A DNA stretch of 64,000 nucleotides, from contig JAKFUS010000027.1 of NCBI GenBank assembly GCA_021732605.1, positions 1 through 64,000 on the forward strand, written 5' to 3'. This document shows positions 38,985-47,728 of the stretch, piece after piece. Under the pieces are notes generated by a model. It had not been told where the DNA came from and did no database searches. It saw only the letters and a list, made by a program, of their open reading frames with translations. Positions within the stretch are counted from its first letter, which is position 1, and the number at the start of each line of letters is the position of its first letter. The position numbers and the translations under genes were made by a program. Source of the stretch: Betaproteobacteria bacterium. GTDB taxonomy: Bacteria; Pseudomonadota; Gammaproteobacteria; Burkholderiales; SG8-41.

Positions 38985-39476
38985 TCAAACTTTTAAAATG
39001 CGGTCGCCGCGGCCGATGCCGGAAGCACCGGTGCGGACGGTTTCCAGAATCGCCGTCTGGTCGATGGCTTTCAGGAATGCATCCAGCTTAGAACCCGGCC
39101 CAGTCAGCTCTATGGTGAAATCCTTGTCGGTGACATCAATGATGCGCCCGCGGAAAATATCCGCCATGCGCTTCATCTCTTCGCGATCCTTGCCTACCGC
39201 GCGCACCTTGACCAGCATCAGTTCGCGCTCAATGTGATCGCCTTCGGAAAGGTCAACGACCTTGACCACATCCACCAGCTTGTTCAACTGCTTGTTGATC
39301 TGCTCGATGATGTCGTCCGACCCGGAGGTGACGATGGTCATCCGCGACAGCGTTGCATCCTCGGTGGGCGCCACGGTCAGCGACTCGATGTTGTAGCCGC
39401 GCGCCGAAAACAGCCCGGCGACCCGGGACAGTGCACCCGCTTCGTTTTCCAGCAAAACCGAAATGATGTGTCTCAT
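38985..39476 (-). CDS. ilvH: Acetolactate synthase small (regulatory) subunit
   Basis: 163 residues. N-terminal ACT domain (ISVLLENEAGALSRVAGLFSARGYNIESLTVAPTED) that binds valine, followed by the C-terminal small-subunit domain (RELMLVKVRAVGKDREEMKRMADIFRG). It confers feedback control on the large subunit, whose gene ends four bases upstream. Confidence 0.97.
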   Translation of the reverse strand: MRHIISVLLENEAGALSRVAGLFSARGYNIESLTVAPTEDATLSRMTIVTSGSDDIIEQINKQLNKLVDVVKVVDLSEGDHIERELMLVKVRAVGKDREEMKRMADIFRGRIIDVTDKDFTIELTGPGSKLDAFLKAIDQTAILETVRTGASGIGRGDRILKV

Positions 39477-39480
39477 GGCA

Positions 39481-41178
39481 TCAAACCAGGATCATTTCCG
39501 ACAGGCCTTTGCCGCCCGGCACCATCGGGAACACGTTTTCGGTCTGGTCGGTGATGAAGTCGAGGAACACCAGATCTTTCTTGCGGGCAAACGCTTCCTT
39601 CAGCGCCGGCTCGACATCAGCAGGTTTGTCGATGCGCATGCCCACGTGGCCATAGGCTTCGGCCAGCTTGACGAAATCCGGCAGCGCATCCATGTACGAC
39701 TCGGAGTAGCGGTTGCCGTGGAAAAACTCCTGCCACTGCCGCACCATGCCCATGTAACGGTTGTTCAGGTTTACCAGTTTGATCGGCAGCCGATATTGCT
39801 TGCAGGTCGACAACTCCTGGATGCACATCTGGATCGACGCCTCACCGGTCACACAGGCCACTGTCGCCTTGGGATGCGCCATCTGCACGCCCATCGCGTA
39901 TGGCAGGCCGACACCCATCGTGCCCAGGCCGCCGGAATTGATCCAGCGGCGTGGCTTGTCAAATTTGTAGAACTGCGCCGCCCACATCTGGTGCTGGCCA
40001 ACGTCCGAGGTGATGAACGCATCACCCTTGGTCACCTGGTATAACTTTTCGATCACGAACTGCGGCTTGATGATCGCGCTGGTACGGTCGTATTTAAGGC
40101 AGTCGCGTCCGCGCCACTGCTCGATCTGCGTCCACCACGCTTTCAACGCTTCTTTGTCCGGACCGCCGCGCGCCGCTTCAAGCTGGCGAATCAGTTCCTT
40201 CAGCACCTCGCCCACATTGCCCACCACCGGCACGTCGACTTTCACGCGCTTGGAGATGGATGCCGGATCGATATCGATATGTATGATCTGGCGCGGCTGC
40301 TCGAAGAAATGTTTGGGATTGCCGATCACGCGATCGTCAAAACGCGCGCCGACTGCCAGCAGCACATCGCAGTGCTGCATGGCCATGTTGGCTTCATAAG
40401 TGCCGTGCATGCCGAGCATGCCGAGGGAATGACGGTCGGTGGCCGGGAACCCGCCCAGCCCCATCAGCGTGTTGGTGCAGGGAAATCCGATCAGCTTCAC
40501 CAGCTGGGTCAGTTCTGCCGAGGCATTGCCGAGGATAACCCCGCCGCCGGCGTAAATCATCGGGCGCTTGGCTTCGAGCAGCAGCTTCACCGCTTTCTTG
40601 ATCTGCCCGGCGTGCCCTTTGACCACGGGATTGTACGAACGCATCGTGATCGACTTCGGATATTCGAACTCGGTCTTGTGGGCGGTGATGTCCTTGGGGA
40701 TATCCACCACCACCGGCCCCGGTCGTCCGGTCGAAGCAATGTAAAAGGCCTTCTTGATCGTCAGCGCAATGTCCTTGACGTCCTTGACGAGGAAGTTGTG
40801 TTTGACGCAGGGTCGCGTGATGCCGACGGTATCGCATTCCTGGAAGGCATCTTCGCCGATGGCGTGCGTGGGCACCTGCCCGGTCAGAATCACCATCGGG
40901 ATGGAATCCATGTACGCGGTGGCAATGCCGGTGATCGCGTTGGTCACACCGGGACCGGAGGTCACCAGCGCGACGCCGACCTTGTGGGTTGAACGCGCGT
41001 AAGCATCGGCCGCATGCACTGCGGCCTGCTCGTGGCGAACCAGCACATGTTTAACCTTGTCCTGCTTGAACAACTCGTCATACAGGAACAACACGGCGCC
41101 GCCCGGATAGCCGAAGATATGGTCTATGCCTTCTTCCTGCAGGCAGCGCACAACGATCTCTGCACCCGACAATTGCAT
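39481..41178 (-). CDS. ilvB: Acetolactate synthase large (catalytic) subunit
   Basis: 565 residues from ATG 41178 (TTG at 41196 would add six residues). It is a ThDP- and FAD-dependent enzyme. The ThDP-activating Glu is in RHEQAAVHAADAYAR, FGYPGGAVLFLYDEL begins the domain, and the ThDP motif runs from TGEASIQMCIQEL to NLNNRY. The usual GDG/GEG triplet reads GEA here (see findings). First enzyme of valine and isoleucine synthesis. It is divergent from the sigma-factor gene. Confidence 0.96.
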   Translation of the reverse strand: MQLSGAEIVVRCLQEEGIDHIFGYPGGAVLFLYDELFKQDKVKHVLVRHEQAAVHAADAYARSTHKVGVALVTSGPGVTNAITGIATAYMDSIPMVILTGQVPTHAIGEDAFQECDTVGITRPCVKHNFLVKDVKDIALTIKKAFYIASTGRPGPVVVDIPKDITAHKTEFEYPKSITMRSYNPVVKGHAGQIKKAVKLLLEAKRPMIYAGGGVILGNASAELTQLVKLIGFPCTNTLMGLGGFPATDRHSLGMLGMHGTYEANMAMQHCDVLLAVGARFDDRVIGNPKHFFEQPRQIIHIDIDPASISKRVKVDVPVVGNVGEVLKELIRQLEAARGGPDKEALKAWWTQIEQWRGRDCLKYDRTSAIIKPQFVIEKLYQVTKGDAFITSDVGQHQMWAAQFYKFDKPRRWINSGGLGTMGVGLPYAMGVQMAHPKATVACVTGEASIQMCIQELSTCKQYRLPIKLVNLNNRYMGMVRQWQEFFHGNRYSESYMDALPDFVKLAEAYGHVGMRIDKPADVEPALKEAFARKKDLVFLDFITDQTENVFPMVPGGKGLSEMILV

Positions 41179-41326
41179 GATTTTGAGCCCGCTCAAGTTG
41201 GAACGCCCAACGCGGGTTTAAGGTGAGGAGGAACCCGAAACATTACCGCGACGAGCCTTTCTGGTCAAGCAAAATATCCCTGTAAACAGCAGCATACAAG
41301 CGTTTGCACAGCGCAATAAACTTCCC

Positions 41327-41354
41327 TTGCCTCAATCCGGTGTTTTGCTAAGAT
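41327..41354 (+). promoter_or_regulatory. Promoter of the sigma-factor operon
   Basis: TTGCCT (41327-41332) and TAAGAT (41349-41354) with a 16-base spacer, about 72 bases before the proposed CTG start. It has a sigma-70 look. Confidence 0.5.
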
Positions 41355-41425
41355 GCCGCGGATTCAGGGACTTCCGAGCCCCGCCCCGCCGCGATTAGCG
41401 TCGGCACATAAAAAAGGGCAAGCAG

Positions 41426-41992
41426 CTGGCCACATACAAGGAACTCGCGGACTTCCTGGCCGGGGTCGAGCGCAGGGCGTTCAAGCAGGCGGTATTTTCC
41501 GTGCGCGATGAACATCTTGCGCTGGATATCGTGCAGGACGCCATGTTCAAACTCTCGGAGAAATACTCGGACCGCCCGGTCACCGAGTTTCCGATGCTAT
41601 TCCAGCGAATCCTGCAAAACGCCATCCGCGATTTTTTTCGCCGCCAGAAAGTGCGCTCGGCCTGGCTCACCCCGCTCAGCACACTGTTTGGCAGCGACGC
41701 CGACGAAGACTATGATCCATTGGACACTTTGGAGGTCGACAACACCTCAAAAGTCGCCAACCGCCCTGCGGAGCAGCTGGAACAAAAACAAGTTCTTGAT
41801 TTTATTGAGAAAGCCGTGGCAACCCTGCCACTGCGTCAACGACAGGCGTTCATGTTGCGTTACTGGGAGGAACTGGATGTCGCTGAAGCCGCCAAAGCCA
41901 TGGGGTGCTCGGAGGGTAGTGTAAAAACGCACTGCTCCCGGGCCACACATGCTTTAGCAATATTGCTCAGAAAACAGGGAATTGAGCTATGA
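41426..41992 (+). CDS. RNA polymerase sigma factor (sigma-70 family, ECF-like), probable CTG start
   Basis: 188 residues if translation begins at CTG 41426. The frame is open from 41399 after a TAG, contains no ATG, GTG or TTG before GTG 41501, and the 25 residues before that GTG (ATYKELADFLAGVERRAFKQ type) look like the conserved family start. AAAAAGGG lies seven bases upstream of the CTG. Region 2 (AFKQAVFSVRDEHLALDIVQDAM) and region 4 HTH (LDVAEAAKAMGCSEGSVKTHCSRATHAL) are clear. The three following genes overlap end to start and form its operon. Confidence 0.85.
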   Translation: MATYKELADFLAGVERRAFKQAVFSVRDEHLALDIVQDAMFKLSEKYSDRPVTEFPMLFQRILQNAIRDFFRRQKVRSAWLTPLSTLFGSDADEDYDPLDTLEVDNTSKVANRPAEQLEQKQVLDFIEKAVATLPLRQRQAFMLRYWEELDVAEAAKAMGCSEGSVKTHCSRATHALAILLRKQGIEL

Positions 41993-42375
41993 ATGCCCAA
42001 GAACACGAGATTGCACAAAAAATCGCCAGGGTGCTCAACGCGAGCACTCGCGACATGGGCGGCGACACCTTAGCAAAATTGGCTTCTGCACGTGAGAAGG
42101 CGCTTGCCGGTTATCGCGTCGCGCCGGGCTGGAAACTGGCATGGGCGGGAGCAGGGAATTCACAAAACGGCGAACGACCGGCAGCGGGCCTGCGCTACGC
42201 ACTGCCCATCGCCTTGCTGATTATCGGCCTGACAGGCATCGGTTACTGGCAGTCCGGTAGCTGGCAAAGCAATGAATTGGCTGATCTTGACGTCCGCTTG
42301 CTGACCGACGATCTGCCGATCGATGCCTACCTCGACAAGGGCTTCGATTCATGGCTAAAACGGCAATCGCGCTGA
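41989..42375 (+). CDS. DUF3619 membrane protein, possible anti-sigma factor
   Basis: 128 residues. The start overlaps the sigma-factor stop (ATGA). A soluble N-terminal part (about 1-65) is followed by one membrane helix (ALPIALLIIGLTGIGYW) and a short periplasmic tail with DDLPIDAYLDKGFDSWL, the DUF3619 signature. Topology and place directly behind a sigma factor suggest anti-sigma function. That is inference, since no zinc-binding anti-sigma motif is present. Confidence 0.8.
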   Translation: MNAQEHEIAQKIARVLNASTRDMGGDTLAKLASAREKALAGYRVAPGWKLAWAGAGNSQNGERPAAGLRYALPIALLIIGLTGIGYWQSGSWQSNELADLDVRLLTDDLPIDAYLDKGFDSWLKRQSR

Positions 42376-42830
42376 TCCTCTGGCTATGCCTCGCGCTTCC
42401 CGCCGTCGCCGCACAGCCTGGAAAACAAAGTACTAAACCTGTACGGCCAACCTGGTCGGAACTTGCGCCGGCCCAGCAACAGGTACTCGCGCCACTTGCC
42501 GCGGAATGGATCGAAATGGATTCCGTGCAGCGCAAGAAATGGGTGGCCATCGCCGACCGTTATCCGAAAATGAAACCCGCTGATCAGCAGCGGCTGCAAA
42601 AACGGATGAAGGACTGGGCCGCGCTGACGCCAGCGCAACGCCAGACCGCCCGGGATCGTTACCGGGAACTGAAAAAACTGACTCCGGAACAGCGCCAGGC
42701 GATGTCGAAACAATACCGGGACTACAAGAACTCCCTGGCCCAGCCCGAAACCCAGTTTGATCCACCGGTCGGTGACCTCATCACGCCGGGCGCCGGCCCA
42801 GCTACGGCACCCTCAGCCCAACGGCAGTGA
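42351..42830 (+). CDS. DUF3106 secreted protein
   Basis: 159 residues. A signal peptide (AIALILWLCLALPAVAA) precedes repeated helical segments of the type LAPAQQQVLAPLAAEW, RKKWVAIADRYPKM, LTPAQRQTARDRYRELKKLTPEQRQAMSKQY. This fits DUF3106, periplasmic and reminiscent of Spy/CpxP-like LTxxQ repeats. It overlaps the DUF3619 gene by 25 bases and the RDD gene by four. Confidence 0.82.
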   Translation: MAKTAIALILWLCLALPAVAAQPGKQSTKPVRPTWSELAPAQQQVLAPLAAEWIEMDSVQRKKWVAIADRYPKMKPADQQRLQKRMKDWAALTPAQRQTARDRYRELKKLTPEQRQAMSKQYRDYKNSLAQPETQFDPPVGDLITPGAGPATAPSAQRQ

Positions 42831-43246
42831 CGGCACGCGCCGAGACGCCGGGCATCGGCAGGCGCCTGCTCAGTCTCGTCTACGAGATTTTGCTGCTGAT
42901 CGCCGTCGCACTGCTCGCCGGCGGCACAGCTGCAGCACTGGCGCAAATCACCCATCCCGCGTACACGCGGCTGTTCACCCAGGTGATTGGTATCGGCGCA
43001 TGTGCGGCTTATTTTTCCTGGCAGTGGCATCACAGCGGTCAGACACTGCCGATGAAAACCTGGCACATGCGACTGGAAACCGTGGACGGTATGCACATCG
43101 CTGTGCCGCGGGCGTTGCTGCGCGCCCTCCTCGCGACGGCCGGTTATCTGCTGTTCGGCATATCGGTGATCTGGGCTTTCGTCGACCGCGACCGCCAGTT
43201 TCTGCACGACCGGCTGGCCGGAACCCGGCTGGTTGTCACCGGATAA
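42827..43246 (+). CDS. RDD-family membrane protein
   Basis: 139 residues from GTG 42827. Three hydrophobic segments (LVYEILLLIAVALLAGG, VIGIGACAAYFSW and TAGYLLFGISVIWAFV), and the RDD-type end RDRQFLHDRLAGTRLV. Function in the family is mostly unknown; some members transport ions. Last gene of the sigma-factor operon. Confidence 0.85.
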   Translation: MTARAETPGIGRRLLSLVYEILLLIAVALLAGGTAAALAQITHPAYTRLFTQVIGIGACAAYFSWQWHHSGQTLPMKTWHMRLETVDGMHIAVPRALLRALLATAGYLLFGISVIWAFVDRDRQFLHDRLAGTRLVVTG

Positions 43247-43250
43247 GCTT

Positions 43251-43353
43251 GACGGCGGCGGGGATTCTTCGCCGCTGCTGCATAAGCAGAACGGCGGCGG
43301 GAATTCACGCCGCTCCTGCCAAAACGGCGACAACCCTCAGCGCCGCTCCTGCC
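43251..43353. repeat. Three ~30-base palindromic repeats reaching into lptG
   Basis: Units at 43251-43281, 43290-43320 and 43324-43353 share the pattern ACGGCGGCGGG-AATTC-CGCCGCTCCTGCC and can each form a hairpin. The third, more diverged unit covers the last codons and stop of lptG (TGGCAGGAGCGGCGCTGA on the minus strand). No spacers or cas genes, so not CRISPR. Confidence 0.75.
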
Positions 43354-44410
43354 ACCACATCATGCCCAGCGCGATGCTGAGAAACAGCATCGTCGGCAAC
43401 ACGGCGCTGGTGAACGGCGGCCAGTCATAGAGCAAGCCCAGGTGCCCGAACAGGCGATTGAGGAAATGAAATGCCAGTCCCAGCATGATGCCGGCGAACA
43501 GCTTCGCGCCGACACCACCCTGACGGTTCTGGAAATAGGCAAACGGCAGTGCCAGCACCATCATCACCAGCACTGCAACCGGGTACAGCAGTTTGATCCA
43601 CAAGGCGATTTCATAGCGCAGCGCCTTCTGCCGGTTTTCCTTCAGATGCTGTGAATACGAATACAGGCTCCAAGCCGACATTTTTTCAGGCTTGACCAGC
43701 AGCACGGTAAGCAGGGCTGGCTCCAGTACTGACTGCCAGTCCATGCTTTCGATATTGCTCACCCGTGTTTTCAAACCTTCAAAAGTGGTTTGCGCTACAC
43801 CCATCAATTGCCAGTGGTTGCCCCCCTGGTATTCCGCGCCGACTGCAAACCGTAGATTGCGCAAGCGGTAGCTTGTGTCGAACTCGTAAATCCGCACCCC
43901 TTTGAGCCCTCCGGAGGGCGTGACCTCAAGTACATTCACAAAAGAGTTGCCGTCCTTGATCCACAAGCCGGAGCGAAACTCCTGCGCCACGATGCCGGAT
44001 ATCGCCTGCGAGCGCAGCCGCTGCGCGTACTGCTCAGCGGGCGGCGCGACAAATTCTCCGACTGTAAAAGTCAATACACCGAACGCCGCGCCCACCGTGG
44101 CCAGCGCCCCGACCATGCGTACCAGGGACACGCCCGATGCACGCATCACCGTGTATTCGGAACTCGCCACAAACTGCGCCAGCGCAAACAGCGTGCCGAT
44201 CAATGCGGCAATCGGAAACAACTCATAGACATGGTTCGGCGCAGACAACAACACGTGGAGCAGGATGTGACGCAGCTGGTAACCGCCGCGCCCCAGATCC
44301 TTCATCTGTTCCACCAGATCAAAAAACGCGAACAGCAGCAGCAACGCAACAAACACCAGCAACGTCGCCATCGCGACTTCCCGTGCCACATAACTGCGCA
44401 GCGTCTTCAT
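43337..44410 (-). CDS. lptG: LPS export permease LptG
   Basis: 357 residues from ATG 44410, whose first bases overlap the lptF stop. Six membrane segments: three N-terminal (for example VAMATLLVFVALLLLFAFFDLVEQ), a large periplasmic beta-jellyroll (about 130-270) and three C-terminal. With LptF and LptB it pulls lipopolysaccharide from the inner membrane. The last codons coincide with a repeat element. Confidence 0.94.
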   Translation of the reverse strand: MKTLRSYVAREVAMATLLVFVALLLLFAFFDLVEQMKDLGRGGYQLRHILLHVLLSAPNHVYELFPIAALIGTLFALAQFVASSEYTVMRASGVSLVRMVGALATVGAAFGVLTFTVGEFVAPPAEQYAQRLRSQAISGIVAQEFRSGLWIKDGNSFVNVLEVTPSGGLKGVRIYEFDTSYRLRNLRFAVGAEYQGGNHWQLMGVAQTTFEGLKTRVSNIESMDWQSVLEPALLTVLLVKPEKMSAWSLYSYSQHLKENRQKALRYEIALWIKLLYPVAVLVMMVLALPFAYFQNRQGGVGAKLFAGIMLGLAFHFLNRLFGHLGLLYDWPPFTSAVLPTMLFLSIALGMMWWQERR

Positions 44411-45489
44411 CGCAGCAACCGCCACACCGAGAATACCGACAGCCGCCGGTAAAACATCCCCAGCAGCAGCAGCAGCAGCATGGCAGCATGAACGCCCCAC
44501 ATGCCGATGAAAAAATCAATCCGCGACTGTGCAATCGATGCCTGCATGATCGACAGCAGGTTGCTGTAGACCATGTACACCAGGATCGCCAGCACGATGT
44601 TCATTGAACGGCCGGCTCGGGGATTCACAAATGACAGCGGGATGGCAAGCAGGCAGAGGATCAGCGCACTCGCGGGCAGGCCCACGCGCCAGGACAGCTC
44701 GCCCAGGTTGCGCGGCGCGGGATCGCGCATCAGGTCCAGGGTCGACATGGTCTTGGTTGTAGGCGCGCGCTCCGCAGATTCCGCGGTCTCAATGCGCATC
44801 GCGTAACGCCCGAACTCGAAGATCTTGTATTCGGGCGAACCCGGCTCACCCTCATAGCGGCGGCCGTTGAGCAGCACCAGGAAACGATCGCCGTTTTCAG
44901 CGGTTTCCTGGAAACCGCTCTGCGCGACCATCACGCCCAGCTTGCCGTTCTGGGTCGAGCTGACAAACACATTGGCCACCAGGTTCGACTTGCCGGCGAC
45001 CTCCTCGACCAGATACACCCGGTCGGCCCGGCGCGACTCATGGAATACGCCCGGCGTCACCTGTGCCACTTCGTCGCGGCTGTCCATCTGGCGGCGGAAA
45101 TCCTCGGCTTTCTGCACGGCCCACGGCGACAGCAGCAGCGACAGCAAGGCGATTGTAAGCACCAGCGGCAGGGAGAACGTCAGCACCGGCCGGATCCAGC
45201 GCGTCAGGCCCAGTCCGCAGGAAAACCAAACCACCATTTCCGAGTCCCGGTAACTGCGGGTCAGCGTCATCAGCACCGCAATGAACAGCGTCACCGACAA
45301 CAGGATCGGCAGATAACCGACCAGCGTAAAGCCAAGCAGGGCGACGACACCCGTGGAGGTGATCGCACCGCTGGCGGCCTGACCAAGCAAACGTACCAAC
45401 TGGGTGGTAATGGAGATACCGAGCAGAACCAGGAATATAGCGACCGCCGAGGTCGCAAGTTCGCGCAGCAATGCAGACCGGAAAATCAT
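44407..45489 (-). CDS. lptF: LPS export permease LptF
   Basis: 360 residues. Starts MIFRSALLRELATSAVAIFLVLLGI, typical LptF. Six membrane helices with a periplasmic domain (about 115-260, including SRRADRVYLVEEVAGKSNLVANVFV). It is the partner of LptG. Divergent from pepA, the standard arrangement in many Beta- and Gammaproteobacteria. Confidence 0.94.
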   Translation of the reverse strand: MIFRSALLRELATSAVAIFLVLLGISITTQLVRLLGQAASGAITSTGVVALLGFTLVGYLPILLSVTLFIAVLMTLTRSYRDSEMVVWFSCGLGLTRWIRPVLTFSLPLVLTIALLSLLLSPWAVQKAEDFRRQMDSRDEVAQVTPGVFHESRRADRVYLVEEVAGKSNLVANVFVSSTQNGKLGVMVAQSGFQETAENGDRFLVLLNGRRYEGEPGSPEYKIFEFGRYAMRIETAESAERAPTTKTMSTLDLMRDPAPRNLGELSWRVGLPASALILCLLAIPLSFVNPRAGRSMNIVLAILVYMVYSNLLSIMQASIAQSRIDFFIGMWGVHAAMLLLLLLGMFYRRLSVFSVWRLLR

Positions 45490-45591
45490 GCCGGCGTTTT
45501 GCTTTTTAAAAAGAACGCGCAGATAATCAATGAACGATGTTGGATGCTGGTGCGCCGCTGCATGTATTGGACAGCTTGCAAATGTATTTGC

Positions 45592-45627
45592 CCAAGTGTT
45601 TGCCTATGTGTTTGCCGCACATGTCGC
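45592..45627. repeat. Three 12-base tandem units between lptF and pepA
   Basis: TATTTGCCCAAG, TGTTTGCCTATG and TGTTTGCCGCAC follow each other directly. They lie in the 224-base lptF-pepA promoter region, which is otherwise featureless. Confidence 0.55.
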
Positions 45628-45713
45628 CCGATATCCGCGATGTTCGATGCGGCCACCGCACATCAGACAAACGCACTTCAGAAAAATTTCGAAATGCACA
45701 CAGGAGTTGACGC

Positions 45714-47210
45714 GTGGAATTTAGCATAAAACCCCTCGTTCCGGGCCGCAACGCCAGCGGCTGCAGCGTGGTCGGCATCTATGCCGGCAGAACACTCAGC
45801 GATGCCGCAACGGCACTCGACCGCAGCACCAAAGGTTACCTGAAGCGGGTATTGCAGCGCGGCGACATGGAAGGCCGCATCGGCACCACCTTGTTGCTGC
45901 ACGACGTCCCCGGCATCGCCAGCGCACGCGTGCTGCTGGTCGGACTCGGCCCGCAAGCCGAATTCGGGGACAAACAGTTCCGCCGCAGCGTCACCGCGGC
46001 CATCGGCACCCTCGCCAACACCGGCGCGGCCGACGCAGAAATACATCTGGCTGAACTGGCCGTGGGCCGGCGTGACATCGAGTGGAAGACGATGCAGGCC
46101 GCCTGTGCGGCGCGCACCACGCTCTATCGTTTCGAGCGGATGAAAAGCAAGCCGGAAAAACCCGCACCGGCATTAAGCAAGGCCGTGCTCTCGGTAAAAA
46201 CCCCGGGTGACGTCAAACGCGCCGCACGCGGTCTCACGCGCGGACTCGCCCTCGCCCATGGCGTGAACCTCGCCCGCGACCTCGGCAACCTGCCGGGCAA
46301 TGTCTGCACACCGACCTACCTCGCGGACGAGGCGCGCAAACTCGCCAAACACTATCGCCTGAAAATCCAGGTGCTCGAACGCGCCGACATGAAAAAGCTC
46401 GGCATGAACACCCTGCTGTCGGTGGCAGCCGGCAGCAGTGAGCCGCCGAAACTGATTGTGCTCGAATACAGCAATGGCCCGAAAAGCCAGAAACCGGTGG
46501 TACTGGTCGGCAAGGGCGTCACCTTCGACACCGGTGGGATTTCGATCAAGCCGGCGCCGGAAATGGACGAAATGAAATTCGACATGAGCGGTGCCGGCAG
46601 CGTGCTGGGCACCATCAAGGCCATTGCCGAAATGAAATTGCCGATCAATATGGTCGGCATCATTCCCGCCACAGAAAACATGCCCGGCGGACGCGCCACC
46701 AAACCCGGCGACATCGTCACCAGCATGTCGGGCCTGACCGTGGAAATCCTCAATACCGATGCCGAAGGCCGCCTGATCCTCTGTGATGCCCTGACTTACG
46801 CCGAGCGTTACCAGCCCGCCGCGGTCATCGACATCGCTACGCTCACCGGCGCCTGCGTCATCGCGCTGGGCCACGTGGTCAGCGGCTTGTTCGCCAACAA
46901 CGACCCGCTGGCGCGTGAAGTGCTGGCCGCCGGGGAAGTTGCCGGTGACGGCGCCTGGCACCTGCCGCTGCATGACGAGTATCAGGAACAGCTGCACAGC
47001 AACTTCGCCGATTTCGCCAACATCGGCGGACGCCCCGCCGGCGCGGTGACTGCGGCCTGTTTCCTGTCGCGCTTCACCAAAAAATATCACTGGGCGCATC
47101 TGGATGTGGCCGGCACCGCGTGGAAATCCGGCCGCGAAAAAGGTTCCACCGGACGCCCGGTGCTGCTGCTGACGCAATTCCTGATCAACCGTGCGGATAA
47201 AAAACGCTGA
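45714..47210 (+). CDS. pepA: Leucyl aminopeptidase PepA
   Basis: 498 residues from GTG 45714 with AGGAG upstream. N-terminal macro-like domain, then the M17 catalytic domain: [14 protein letters not shown] (metal-binding Lys and Asp), [13 protein letters not shown] and the signature [10 protein letters not shown]. It forms a hexameric two-metal exopeptidase. E. coli PepA also binds DNA, at carAB and the cer site. Start of a pepA-holC-valS run. Confidence 0.95.
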   Translation: MEFSIKPLVPGRNASGCSVVGIYAGRTLSDAATALDRSTKGYLKRVLQRGDMEGRIGTTLLLHDVPGIASARVLLVGLGPQAEFGDKQFRRSVTAAIGTLANTGAADAEIHLAELAVGRRDIEWKTMQAACAARTTLYRFERMKSKPEKPAPALSKAVLSVKTPGDVKRAARGLTRGLALAHGVNLARDLGNLPGNVCTPTYLADEARKLAKHYRLKIQVLERADMKKLGMNTLLSVAAGSSEPPKLIVLEYSNGPKSQKPVVLVGKGVTFDTGGISIKPAPEMDEMKFDMSGAGSVLGTIKAIAEMKLPINMVGIIPATENMPGGRATKPGDIVTSMSGLTVEILNTDAEGRLILCDALTYAERYQPAAVIDIATLTGACVIALGHVVSGLFANNDPLAREVLAAGEVAGDGAWHLPLHDEYQEQLHSNFADFANIGGRPAGAVTAACFLSRFTKKYHWAHLDVAGTAWKSGREKGSTGRPVLLLTQFLINRADKKR

Positions 47211-47228
47211 GCCGCGCTGACGCAGCCG

Positions 47229-47657
47229 ATGACCCAAATCGATTTTTATACCCAGGCCGGCGACCGGCTGCATACCGCCTGCCGGCTGGCGGCCAAGGCA
47301 CGCAAGCATGGTATGCGGGTCACCCTCTATTGTCCGGATCACAACACCGCCAAGCGCCTCGACCAGCTGCTGTGGACCGTGCCCGCCACCGGCTTTCTGC
47401 CGCACTGCGCGCCGGACTCCAAACTGGCTGCCGTGACGCCGGTGCTGATCGACAGCAGCGGTGAGACGCATCTGCACGATGAAATGCTGATCAACCTGCA
47501 CACGGAATGGCCGGCTTTTTTCAGCCGCTACCAGCGCTTGGCGGAAATCGTCAGCAGCGATGATGCCGACCGCGCACAAGCCCGCAGCCGTTACAAGTTC
47601 TACCGCGACCGCGGCTACGCCATCCGCACCCACGATTTATCGGGCGCATCCACTTAA
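47229..47657 (+). CDS. holC: DNA polymerase III chi subunit
   Basis: 142 residues, beginning MTQIDFYTQAGDRLHTACRLAAKARKHG, with DQLLWTVPATGFLPH and NLHTEWPAFFSRYQRLAEIVS, typical HolC. It links the clamp loader to SSB. It lies 18 bases after pepA. The conserved order pepA-holC-valS supports the call. Confidence 0.93.
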   Translation: MTQIDFYTQAGDRLHTACRLAAKARKHGMRVTLYCPDHNTAKRLDQLLWTVPATGFLPHCAPDSKLAAVTPVLIDSSGETHLHDEMLINLHTEWPAFFSRYQRLAEIVSSDDADRAQARSRYKFYRDRGYAIRTHDLSGAST

Positions 47658-47728
47658 TGACGGGAAAAGCGGGAGGCCGCGGCACGGATTGAGTGCAACA
47701 CCGCCCCTCCGTTACCATCAGCGCACTC

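Noticed and set aside
43251-43353. Regularly spaced repeats that could look like a short CRISPR array
   Set aside because: Units are palindromic, nearly contiguous, diverged, overlap a gene end, and no cas genes are present.
45527-45778. Minus-strand frame with GKHIGKHLGK repeats between pepA and lptF
   Set aside because: It only translates the 12-base tandem repeats and overlaps the pepA start; no ribosome binding site.
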